Assembly (NCBI RefSeq): GCF_021462225.1 | Contig: NC_061818.1 | Coordinates: 18,373,462 to 18,437,461, forward strand | Source: Girardinichthys multiradiatus | Taxonomy: Eukaryota; Chordata; Actinopteri; Cyprinodontiformes; Goodeidae | Direction of reading: 5' to 3' | Length of the DNA stretch: 64,000 nt | Shown: positions 24,805-35,803 of the stretch, in pieces | Numbering within the stretch: the first letter of the stretch is position 1 | Layout: every line of letters starts with the position of its first letter | Notes under the pieces: generated by a model | The model's input: only the letters and a program-made list of their open reading frames with translations | Told to the model about the DNA's origin: nothing | Database searches by the model: none | Program-made: the position numbers and the translations under genes

Positions 24805-24937
24805 CTGTGAGTTATTCATGTTTCCAAGGCCATCCTCAGAGTGCCCCTCAGGGCTCCAGCTGCCAACTTTCTGGGACATCTCCTTAGCACGAGCCGTAAC
24901 CCACGACTGGCTCTCTGGGATCCCGCCCTCCAGTGGC
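24805..24937 (-). CDS. cacna1a: cacna1a exon 42: C-terminal tail
   Basis: This 133-nt exon encodes PLEGGIPESQSWVTARAKEM, SQKVGSWSPEGHSEDGLGNM and NNSQ. It aligns with mammalian KESPSWVTQRAQEMFQKTG and TWSPEQG. The acceptor is cacag|GCC and the donor CAG|gtaaaa. It lies in the cytoplasmic tail; no enzymatic role is expected. Confidence 0.92.
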
Positions 24938-25033
24938 CTGTGACACACACACAGAAACAAGTCTTCATGCTTTTATATTCTTTATACAAGTAACACTGTG
25001 CAATGTCAAAATTGCTGCCAATAATGAACTTAC

Positions 25034-25149
25034 AAACTATTGCCTGTATCTGTTGTCTCAGGCAGAGGCAAGGGGTTGTTGAGTCCTGGACCCCCGTCCT
25101 GGGTGGGGGTTGGTGGCTCCACGCGCTGAAACAGTAATGGCGTTCGGTT
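25034..25149 (-). CDS. cacna1a: cacna1a exon 41: C-terminal tail
   Basis: This 116-nt exon (38 codons plus 2 nt) reads [20 protein letters not shown] then [18 protein letters not shown]. It aligns with mammalian RTPLMFQRMEPPSPTQEGG. It is a proline-rich cytoplasmic segment. A 96-nt intron separates it from exon 42. The donor is TTT|gtaagt. Confidence 0.92.
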
Positions 25150-26040
25150 CTGTTTGAGATATACAACATGGCCGTCGCCAACTATCAGGCAGACTGACAG
25201 GGAAATGCGGGGAAAAGGAGCAGAGCAGGGAAAAAAAAGAGGAAGTTGTCTAAAGCAAGGCCAGGCAAACAAAATCATGGGATCCAACTAAAAAGACTAA
25301 CTCTGGAGCAAGTGATATCCCACAGCTAGATCAAGAAAGAGGAGAGAGAATATCCAGGAAGCCAAGCAACAGAGTTCTCTGTAAAGGTCTATAAGTAAGA
25401 GGAATTCACCACTGAAACCAGAGCTGGACTAAAAAAAATTAGGAACCCTCTAGGGCAGTCATGTAAAATTCCAGTTCTTGAAGGCAAGTGTACTGCATGT
25501 TTTAAATTTGTCTCAGGTCTAAAACCCGAGATGTTAATGTCTTATCACTTCCTCAGCATGCCATCAAGTTCTAAAGGGCCTAATAACAGCCCACTAAGTT
25601 TACATCAGGTGGGTTTTAAAGCAAAGACACACCTAAAAATTGCAGAAAGCCTGCCCTCGAAGACTGGAATAGGACTTGGGTTTCTTCTGATAATCAGCTA
25701 ACGTTGAACATGGACAGAGGAGGCAAAACAAAATGCAACATGCCTCTGGAATAGTGGAGATAAATATATAGGGAAGTGAGCGACACAATACGGAAGATAA
25801 TGAAGGAAAAAATCAAAAATGAACTACTGACGTCCTTGCTATTTACTGTATTACTGTACCTCTTAGTCACCCACTAAAGAAGCTCTAAGACTGACAAAAA
25901 CTTTATATCACTTTATTATCGCTTTTCTGTGCAAAGTTTCCATTAAACTTTTCTATAATTCAAATAAACCTAAAATTTTTGTTTTAAACAGAGCAGTCTG
26001 GTTTCTTTACCCAAAGTCATGTGTGCAAGTATTACATAGA

Positions 26041-26098
<58 letters not shown>

Positions 26099-28090
26099 AT
26101 AAACTGTACTTTTTTTTAGTAAAAACTATTTTGAACAACTAGACATCACAGACATCCTTTTCCTTTGAGTAACTAGAACCACATTTACTTTTTATATATA
26201 AATGGTTTGATATTTACTTTCCGAATTTCTGCACATGATTGATGCACCAAAAATAAATAAATATTGAATGTAGAAAGCTTTACTTTAAAAATTATTATGA
26301 GAAATGGATTATAAAAAATTTTCCAGATCAATGTTTAACCCTGAGTAAGTGCTGGGAACATGTGCTCAGCAAGCAGACAAAAGTTTTGTATAAGACATAC
26401 AAATGTTATCCATTACCTGTGACTTTATACAGGATGCTCTGAAAGCAGACACATTGTTGGATATTATAATTGGCTTTCCCTGGGGCATGTACATGAGCTT
26501 TTATAGTTTGAGGTGTCAGAGAATGCATATTTTAATGAACAGTTAGATGGTCCCTAACCAACCCTCTGAACCGAGGATGTGCCTTGCTAGTGCAGATACA
26601 TTCGCCGTTAGATTCCGCTGCAGTTGAAATGCTGAGGTAAATTAGCCCCTAGAGCTATTTAGATCATAGTTTTGACTGTAATAAAGGCCACAACACATAC
26701 AGTATGTGAAGTTATATTTTTGCCAACAAAAACTATTGGGGATATTTATAGCTATAGCTACCAAGGCTGGCAATTACTGCCTTTGTCATCCAAAAACATT
26801 GAAAACTGTCCAGTTTAAAGATGAGCCGAGTGGATATCGTATATTAAATTTGACCAATTACCAACAGGCTGTTCATGCCCCCAACCAAATTCAAATTCCC
26901 TGACTTGGCTACTGCTTCACTGTGCAGAAAAAGAGGGAGACCAGAAGGTGGCTATAAGCTTCAGCTTGGTGCTTAAGGATTTTATGTAACAAGTGATATG
27001 GCTGTAATTAAAAATTAGATGGCACACACAACTATGATCTGAAGGCTCCCACAGTTCGGTTAATAAACGTCAGTGTGTATTCATGCAATAACAGCTTTTT
27101 TGGTATTTCAACTTTTTAATATGTCTTTAAGTTTCACTCTCTGTTTTAATACAGCAATGTGCCTTTTTTGACAACCAGTGGGAGATCAAGAGGTGGAGCT
27201 GGTGCTCCTGACATCATGCTGCAATGGGTCTAAAAGCACAGACCAATACGTTACTGTGTAACAACCAAATGAGACAGTGAGATGAGATGGTGAGAAGAAC
27301 AAATAATAAAGACCAATGAATGTGGGACATTGTGTGTGGTTAGAGTCAAAGGGAACAAATGAGAAACAAAAGATGCCTAATGGTTATATAACCACATGCA
27401 GTTATGTGAAGCAGGCAAATACTGCAAATACAGTAGCAAAATCCTGTCAAGAAGCAAAACCTTTCCACTCAGAAAAGAGGTCCTCTAATGTTTCCAAACA
27501 CCTTCATGTGAAAAATTATTAAATACAATATCCACTGTGTAGAGAGTGGTCACTCCACTTCTTTGACAAATGCTTGAATGCTGAGTTTAAGGGTAAGGGT
27601 GAGTGCTTTTATGCAGGGCAAACAGTCCACGGTTACAAGCTCAGGTACTGAAAGGTCAGCAGATGCAGTGTTTTTGCAGGCAGTCAGTATTACTCAGGTA
27701 TGGACACATTAGGGCTGTGACAACACTTATGGCTAAACAAAATTTTACCTGGATGTCTCATTCAGAGCTTTAAATTCTGTGAAAGGTTCAGTTTTAAACT
27801 TTCACACCACCAAAATTTCAACAATAAATTTATTTTAATGGACTTTAGCCACAAGATGGCAGCAACGTGTTTGCAGAATGCTTTTCCTCAAATGGAAGCA
27901 TTTGATCACAAAGTCCTTCTTGTGGCTTTTCGGTTGATTGAATAGGAAGTCCTGATTGGAACAGAGCCCGTCACAGCCCCCATTTGTAGAAATCTACACA
28001 CCTGTGGTCTTTATTTCAGCGCGTCAGTCTGCCTTTTAATTCAGGGGCTCAGTTGCAAGCAGGGCATTACTTTACTAGAGACTGCAGTAC
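25150..28090. other. intron 40 of cacna1a
   Basis: This 2.9-kb intron contains a (CA)n microsatellite at 26043. No other recognisable element was found. Confidence 0.65.
26043..26093. repeat. (AC)n microsatellite, about 25 units
   Basis: This is an uninterrupted AC dinucleotide run of about 50 bases in intron 40, probably polymorphic. Confidence 0.95.
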
Positions 28091-28194
28091 CTGTTCATCA
28101 CGAAGAGCCTGGGATCGTTTGATCTTGCTCTGCCGATAATACTCCATGATCATCATGGCCGCGTAGATTTTCCCCACAGTCAGGTCTGTTGCTG
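28091..28194 (-). CDS. cacna1a: cacna1a exon 40: IQ motif
   Basis: This 104-nt exon encodes [20 protein letters not shown] then [30 protein letters not shown] is the IQ-like motif, with Ile-Met in place of Ile-Gln as in all CaV2.1, that binds calmodulin for calcium-dependent facilitation and inactivation. The acceptor is a tandem ctcag|CAG|CAAC, so an extra alanine may be included or left out; the long form is given. Confidence 0.94.
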
Positions 28195-30607
28195 CTGAGA
28201 GAATGACAAGTTACCCTGCACGATTAGACACTTTGGTATGGACCCTGAGCATGGGGGATGGTAAAGAAGAGCGAGGCATGCACACAAAGTGCAACCTGCG
28301 CTTTACCACACAGCAACATACACAGATGGAGCAGTCTTTTCACTGACAGATGGATAGAAAATTGTAAAATGTTTCCTCAAATAGAATGGCTCTAAAAAAC
28401 AAAAAAAAACACGATCAATAAGTTCAGAACATTTTTTAAATAATGTGACATTTATCTCGTACAATTCAACTGGAAATCAAACAAATTTGTAAAGATTTGA
28501 AAAAAAGCCGAACAAAAAAAGCTGCATTGACCGGGTTGCATAAATGTTGCCTTCTTACAGTGATCCCACTGATTCTCTTTTAGATATATATCTAAACTCT
28601 GGCTAAGCCATTCCAAAATGTTAAGTTTAGGTTAGAGGTCTGTACACTTATGTAGCAAGGATTTTACAGCTTTTTCTTTTTTCATATTTATCTCTCCAAC
28701 AGATTTGTTTGTTTTTCAGTTAAATTTACAGGATATGTGGAACATTATATGTTGAAAACATTCTGAAATAATTCATATTGGTCTCTTTTTTTCACAAAAC
28801 CTGGCATTTTAACAGGTGTGTGCAGACTTTTTATATCCACTGTAAGTTGTGCTTGTTATTTTAAACAAAATGCCATGCAGTCCCTATGACATTGCCAGTA
28901 CAAATGCATTATTCTATCATTCTATCAAATTTTTTTTAATAGCAAAATTCATGCAATTGTCAATCTTTTAAACCACAAACAGCACTAGAAATTGACTTAA
29001 CTCAGGGGATGCTTCCATTATAACTAACATAAAGAAACATTTCCAAATCAAAGTATCCGCCCAAGCATGCAGTACAAGTATTTACCAGTTTATCTTGAGC
29101 ATTATAGTCATCCAACTATTTTTTCCCATTTTATAGTTGAGTGTATGTTTGCACTGGGATGAACCTATAAACACAACCATGTAATTTGGAAACTGGAATA
29201 TATAAAACATCATTCTGGGTATCAGTACAGGGGCCTCACAATCCAACACTTGTATATGTACCACTGATTTAGGGTTTTCCAATAAAGTGGTACCAGTGCT
29301 ATCTCCAGTTCTAGAGTTGATGCTGAAGTGCTTCTTTAAAAAAGTGTTGAAAAACTATTAATTGCAGCAAGAGAGGAACTGCATTATATGACTTTGAATG
29401 CTTGTAGTTTATGCATTTAATTCCCTCTCTGTATTCTATGTTTCTGTTGAGCAGTGTTTCCCAGTCCTCATCTTCCTATATCTTATAGGAACAGACGGAT
29501 CATGAAAACCTAAATATCACTTGATGAAGGGCTGTTAAGGTACCAAAGGAGTTTTTTATATTAGGGAGCAGGGAGCAGGGAGGCAGCTTGAACACACTGG
29601 ACGGAGCACGAAGAAGCAAGTTTAAAAAAAGCTAGTAGAAACCCTTAGAAATTTGCTTGTCTAATTGCCACTGGCATTGCATATTGGAATTAAATACCTT
29701 GGATTGAGCAGAATCTAAAAATGTCAGCTGGTGAAGCAAAAATCTGATTTCTAATATTTTAATAAATTGAGGGAAACAGATTTTGAATGTGGTTCTAAAA
29801 AATGCACTGACCAGAATTTATTGCACAACTGCTTCATACTTAGATCAATGTTAAAGTTTTACATTTTTGCAGTGTTTTGAATTTTGAAGACTGCATGCCA
29901 GAGCTAATCAGTAAATTCAAACATGGTGACCCAAATGTTTTTATTCTGGAGTTGTCCTATTTAACCAAAGCAGTTCTTTGGTGTGTCCCAGCAAAGAGTT
30001 TATGTGTTTGTTATGAGTCTGCACTGATTTTAAGGAGGTGGAGCCAGTGCTGTAGTTGTCCAAACAGAAAACAAACTGATGCTAAGTAAGCATTAGCTCC
30101 TATATTGGAACGAAAGCAGATTTGGTGGAAAAAGTACGAGAGCCAAAAAGGTTTACTATTGATAGTTTGGGATGTATGCAAATGTCTTCTCCATAAATAT
30201 AATTTCTAAGACATAGAAAGCTACATTTAATTTCATTGGTAATTATTTACATTGGTTCTGACTGCCTGGAGTGAAAAGACATCTATAGAGAGTTTATCTA
30301 TAGTATGACACCCTCTGATTTCAGGCACAGATAAAGCAACAAATAGTAGGATAGGAGTTATGTTGTCTTTTGTTTGTGTTTGTTTTGTGTGAAGCGTTGT
30401 GTTTTTATGTGTTTGTTATGTTTCTTTATCTGGTGGAGATATGTTAATACATGTCTGGGGATCTGCCAGTTTATTCAGAGGGTGCAATCGCGACAGAGAC
30501 AGAAAAAGAGACAGAAACTGACTGAGAAAAGCAGACCTCGGGTGGTGTGACGTAAATCATCGTTGGAGGACTGGGTGGCTGGACAAAGCTGCGAGTCTGT
30601 GTCTTAC
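28195..30607. other. intron 39 of cacna1a
   Basis: This 2.4-kb intron is AT-rich. A decayed Tc1-like fragment lies at about 28480-28852. The rest is unremarkable. Confidence 0.6.
28480..28852. mobile_element. decayed Tc1-like fragment
   Basis: The right end reads gtgtgtgcagactttttata followed by tccactgta, typical of the terminal part of a fish Tc1-like element. The interior is too decayed to translate, and the left end is not clear. Confidence 0.4.
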
Positions 30608-30715
30608 CCTTGTGTGGTGTGACCAGCAAATCCAAAGTTTTCTGGGAGAGGTTGGCCCATATCGCCATCATCTCTTTCCTCAGTTCCGCATCCATCTGAT
30701 GCTTGTCAATGCCAC
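30608..30715 (-). CDS. cacna1a: cacna1a exon 39: pre-IQ region
   Basis: This 108-nt exon encodes (G)[19 protein letters not shown] then [16 protein letters not shown] plus one base. It is the helix leading to the IQ motif. Human has [23 protein letters not shown], so two small substitutions are visible. The acceptor is tctag|GTG and the donor AAGG|gtaaga. Confidence 0.95.
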
Positions 30716-32095
30716 CTAGACATATTCATAACAAGATCAATGCATGCATCCAACATGCAAGTACAAACCAATAGCGGGGTTTATTTATGTTAAACACACA
30801 AAAACACATAATTAATACAAAGAAAAAATTATATAAAAAAGGAAAACACAGGACATACAAACAAGGAGACAAAAAGAAACAAGGTGTTTATTAGTATTAC
30901 AGTAGTTAAGATCAATTCAGTTTGTGACTCCAACTGGAATCGCTTCAATTTTAAACCATAATGTTGGGCCATTGTCCATTTTGACAGGAAATGAACTGTT
31001 ACTACAACTTCCAGTATGCATTGCAGGTCTGACATCACCGGCAGAGGTGCTAAATACAGGCTGAAGCTAACGCTTCCAGCCGGAGTGTCTACAATGCAAG
31101 GATGCAATCTCTGGAGAAACAGAAGGTCGTGGGCGGGTTTACTTTTTTATTCCACACTGGCCATTCCTGGAAGAGCTTGACAAAGCTGGAAATCTTACTG
31201 ATATAAGGAGATCAGAAAATATATATCCTGATCAAAGACTGCACTGCTACCCAAGGTGAAGTTAAAATCAGAGGTGGCTAATCTAGGTCCAGAAAGTAAA
31301 AAGCTTACATACACAGGGACTAATCACCTGGTTAAGTGAACAGAATGAAGGAAAACTAGGCAGTGTTTTTACTCTCTGAACCTGGATTGTCCACGTCTGG
31401 TTAAAGTAAATCCAAAGAGGTTTTTTTTTTTTGTTTCCTCCTTGTTTGTTGGACAAGAAGTTTGAAGGTGAAGTTGGTTGTTTTCAGTTGTTCATGGACA
31501 CCTGACCACTACAATAACACCCCCCTACACGCTTTATGATATCGATGTGACCTGGTTCTACCGTTCTGTCAGCTGACGGCTGCTATTAAGACGCATCACT
31601 GGAACAACGGAGCCTTCACAGTTTATCACAGTTTAATCATTTTTGTTCTATTTTCCAAGTCAATCCAAAGTGTTGTTTTATTCCCAATTCTGTCCATAAA
31701 CTGCTGGTTTGATCTTCATCTACACTCAGGGCACATCCGTATTTTTGGTTAATTTACCCCTCTTGTAAAATACTATTGGTTTAATACATTTTCACATAAA
31801 GAGACAGTGTTTGTGTTTATTTGTGTAAGAGTGATTATCTGTCAACTAAGGTTAGTGTTCAACACTATTCGATAAAAAGGTTGATAACACAGTGACATTT
31901 AGCGTGGTTTTGGTTAATAAATATGAATTATTAATGACCATTAACTAATTGTAATTATTAAGCGTTGTGAACCCAATAAGTACAACACCAGAGTGTATCT
32001 CTGGTTTCTATTTGTAAGAAATGATTTTTGGTTAGAATTTATTACTTCTGAAATATGTTTTTTAATTATAGTTTTTGATAAATATTTGTGATCAA

Positions 32096-32462
32096 GGGCT
32101 GCATGGTGGCGCAGTGGGTAGTACTGTTTCCTTGCAGCAAGAAGGTCCTGGGTTTGATTCCCGGCCAGGGGTCGTTCTGCATGGAGTTTGCATGTTCTCC
32201 CCGTGCATGCATGGGTCCTAACCGGGTACTCCGGCTTCCTCCCACAGTCCAAAGACATGCCTGTTAGATTAATTGGTCACTCTAAATTGCTTTTAGGTGT
32301 ATGAATGAGTGTGTGTATCGTTGTTTGTGTGTTGCCCTGCAATGGACTGGTGACTTGTCCAGGGTGTACCCCGCCTCCTGCCCATAGACTGCTGGATATA
32401 GGCACCAGCTCCCCCGCGACCCACCATAAAATAAGCAGTAGAAAATGACTGACTGACTGACT
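32096..32462 (+). mobile_element. tRNA-derived SINE, near complete
   Basis: The head has an A box TGGCGCAGTGGG (32107-32118) and a B box GGTTTGATTCC (32151-32161), showing a tRNA origin. The body continues catggagtttgcatgttctc, tactccggcttcctcccac and attaattggtcactctaaat. It ends in a (TGAC)n tail at 32446-32462. A decayed fragment of the same family lies at 1449. A target duplication was not evident. Confidence 0.85.
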
Positions 32463-33644
32463 TTATAATCAATAATCATAAATCCTTACAATAACATACC
32501 AAATAGGTAATTTATTCTAAAGGCCATGCCATACAAGTTAAGGCATAAAAATTTAACAAGATGGCATAAAATCTAACAATGTTAAAAATGCAGTAGGTAG
32601 TTCTGTGAAAACCATGGACCTAGCCTGAAAATTTGAACAAGCAGACCTTACAGGTCCCTCCCCTTGCTCTCTGCTGTACTACAGCCCTCCCTCCACAGCC
32701 CCTCACCCACGGCGGAGCCTGCCGTAAACGCGCAGGTTACTAAGTAGGGCCACCAATGACGGCAGATAAACAGCTATGGCACATTCACTGGTAGGGACGG
32801 AAAATCAACAATATGCTTTACATTGAGGATGGCCTGCCCATACTTTGACTACAAAGTTGGTCCTCAAATCATTAGCACAGCGCCATTAACACAGCTGCAG
32901 CACACCGGAAATATTGAGCTTGAATGACAGTATGCGTTGTGCATGGGAGGGGTGTGAGCAGCGTGTACACAAATGTGATTAACACTGCCTTAAACATTCC
33001 TTCTGGCTCTGATTGGTTGTTTCTGAACGGGAGCAATGTATTTTTGCAATTGGCAGTAAGACCAATGGGAGGAGCCAGAGGAGCTTCATTTTTCATACAT
33101 TATCTGTTTCATATTATACTGTCAGGACATAGTGACAATTTTAAGAAATATGTAAAAAATATTTTTAAAAAAACAAATTACCTATGCAAATTATCTATGC
33201 CCTTGCTTTCAGCTTGTGGCTTTGTCTGCTAAAGTAAAGCTTTACTTATGAAGTTTGGATCTGAAAGTTTGTGCTTAAAGATTGACACCCTATGTCTTTA
33301 AAACTCTTATTTTGAAGTAAGACATGCTGCATTTCTTGAGTTGCTCTGTTGTATTAAATGAGTTTGTTTACAAAACATTTACAACAGGTTATAAGAACAC
33401 AGAAGAAGCTCTCACCCCATTTTAATAATTTATCAGGGTCCATTTTGGGAATTCTGCCATAAAAAGAAACAGTGACAGTGTGGCAGAAAGAACAAAAATT
33501 GTTTATACTGTAAGAAACTGCAATTGGCTAGGTGTTCACCGCTACCAACATCAAAGTGGGAGCTATTATTTTACAGTTTACTTTATGAGTCTGGACAGCA
33601 TTTGATCTTATCTGGTTTAAAAATAATCGTTCCACAATCTTATA

Positions 33645-35202
33645 CAGGTCCTTCTCAAAATATTAGCATATTGTGATAAAGTTCATTATTTTCCATAATG
33701 TCATGATGAAAATTTAACATTCACATATTTTAGATTCATTGCACACTAACTGAAATATTTCAGGTCTTTTATTGTCTTAATACAGATGATTTTGGCATAC
33801 AGCTCATGAAAACCCAAAATTCCTATCTCACAAAATTAGCATATTTCATCCGACCAATAAAAGAAAAGTGTTTTTAATACAAAAAACATCAACCTTCAAA
33901 TAATCATGTACAGTTATGCACTCAATAGTTGGACGGGAATCCTTTTGCAGAAATGACTGCTTCAATGCGGCGTGGCATGGAGGCAATCAGCCTGTGGCAC
34001 CTTGGGTGTTGGGTCTTGAGTCTCTCAACGTTCTCTTCACAATATCCCACAGATTCTCTATGGGGTTCAGGTCAGGAGGGTTGGCAGGCCAATTGAGCAC
34101 AGTGATACCATGGTCAGTAAACCATTTACCAGTGGTTTTGGCACTGTGAGCAGGTGCCAGGTCATGCTGAAAAATGAAATCCTCATCTCCATAAAGCTTT
34201 TCAGCAGATGGAAGCATGAAGTGCTCCAAAATCACCTGATAGCTAGCTGCATTGACCCTGCCCTTGATAAAACACAGTGGACCAACACCAGCAGCTGACA
34301 CGGCACCCCAGACCATCACTGACTGTGGGTACTTGACACTGGACTTCTGGCATTTTGGCATTTCCTTCTTCCCAGTCTTCCTCCAGACTCTGGCACCTTG
34401 ATTTCCGAATGACATGCAGAATTTGCTTTCATCCGAAAAAAGTACTTTGGACCACTGAGCAACAGTCCAGTGCTGCTTCTCTGTAGCCCAGGTCAGGCGC
34501 TTCTGCCGCTGTTTCTGGTTCAAAAGTGGCTTGACCTGGGGAATGCGGCACCTGTAGCCCATTTCCTGCACACGCCTGTGCACGGTGGCTCTGGATGTTT
34601 CTACTCCAGACTCAGTCCACTGCTTCCGCAGGTCCCCCAAGGTCTGGAATCGGCCCTTCTCCACAACCTTCCTCAGGGTCCGGTCACCTCTTCTCGTTGT
34701 GCAGCATTTTCTGCCACACTTTTTCCTTCCCACAGACTTCCCACTGAGGTGTCTTGATACAGCACTCTGGGAACAGCCTATTCGTTCAGAAATTTCTTTC
34801 TGTGTCTTACCCTCTTGCTTGAGGGTGTCAATAGTGGCCTTCTGGACAGCAGTCAGGTCGGCAGTCATACCCATGATTGGGGTTTTGAGTGATGAACCAG
34901 GCTGGGAGTTTTAAAGGCCTCAGGAATCTTTTGCAGGTGTTTAGAGTTAACTCGTTGATTCAGATGATTAGGTTCATAGATCTTTTAGAGACCCTTTTAA
35001 TGATATGCTAATTTTGTGAGATAAGAATTTTGGGTTTTCATGAGCTGTATGCCAAAATCATCCGTATTAAGACAATAAAAGACCTGAAATATTTCAGTTA
35101 GTGTGCAATGAATCTAAAATATATGAATGTTAAATTTTCATCATGACATTATGGAAAATAATGAACTTTATCACAATATGTTAATATTTTGAGAAGGACC
35201 TG
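33645..35202. mobile_element. Tc1-like transposon, copy 1
   Basis: This 1,558-bp element has ends CAGGTCCTTCTCAAAATATT in inverted orientation, each about 200 bp long (IR/DR type), bordered by TA at 33643 and 35203. It carries a transposase on the minus strand. It is closely related to the element at 52376-53986 over its whole length but about 53 bp shorter, through a deletion in the 3' end of the transposase. Confidence 0.93.
33987..34874 (-). pseudogene. Tc1-like transposase, C-terminal deletion
   Basis: This 295-residue frame starts MGMTADLTAVQKATIDTLKQ. A helix-turn-helix DNA-binding segment follows (GKTQKEISERIGCSQSAVSR, residues 22-41). The DDE catalytic residues are all present: Asp148 (FSDESKF), Asp238 (FQHDLAPAHSA) and Glu273 (NPIENLW), with the 34-residue spacing of Tc1 (DD34E). 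After RPNT a deletion of about 53 bp relative to the other copy shifts the frame and removes roughly the last 48 residues, so the protein is probably inactive. It lies in a cacna1a intron on the same strand. Confidence 0.9.
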
Positions 35203-35697
35203 TATAACACCTTCCAGCTAGTGATTTCTGATTTCTGACTACCTTTTGAAATGAATCAGGGCCATGACATTAGTGAGTTGACTTCAACCCCCCATTCTGT
35301 GTGGATAACATTTTATTGATGTTGAGGTTAAAAGAGAGTGCGTTGATGAGAGGACGAATTTTGAATTTTAAGATTTTTAAAACCTTTATTCTATGTTTAA
35401 AAACACAAAACATAAGCGTTTTCAACAATATTTGTAATCAGGCCCAACTTAGATTTAGACAAGAAAAAAATAATACAAGGTTAAGTCAAATCTGAACTGA
35501 ACTATTCTATGACAATTAAAATTTTTAAAACAGTTTGTAATTTGTGGAGACTTTATTAGTAAGAAAAAAAAGGGACATTTTAGCTTTCCCATAAATAGTG
35601 CTAAAATCTCTTCACATTCTTTGAAATCATGCGTCTTATCCTGTCTCATGGGCTAGATGTATCATCTAGTGAGAAAGTGATTTCAAACATTACACAC

Positions 35698-35803
35698 CCT
35701 TGGCAATCTTGATATCCAGAGCTGTGCGGATCAAAGCCATGAGAGTGGAGTTGAAGTGGACCGTGTTGTCGTCGCCCACAGGCAGATCCATACGGAGTAG
35801 TCT
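35698..35803 (-). CDS. cacna1a: cacna1a exon 38: pre-IQ region
   Basis: This 106-nt exon (35 codons plus 1 nt) reads [20 protein letters not shown] then [15 protein letters not shown]. It follows the EF-hand and carries the pre-IQ helix. It is nearly identical to mammalian CaV2.1 (PVADDNTVHF there). The phase and residues fit exon 39 only if the donor is G|gtgtgt rather than the overlapping GT two bases later. Confidence 0.95.

Larger units (their letters stand above)
30716..35697. other. intron 38 of cacna1a
   Basis: This 5.0-kb intron holds a full SINE (32096) and a Tc1-like transposon (33645). The stretch 31490-31990 and the GC-richer stretch 32640-33080 look like repeats, but I could not assign them to a family. 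Confidence 0.65.

Noticed and set aside
31490..31990. A possible LTR or other repeat in intron 38
   Set aside because: The sequence looks repeat-like, but I found no paired ends, primer-binding site or coding remnant to support a call.
34470..34914. Plus-strand frames opposite the Tc1-like transposase, and similar frames at 52664-52996
   Set aside because: They are antisense shadows that occur in both copies of the transposon.
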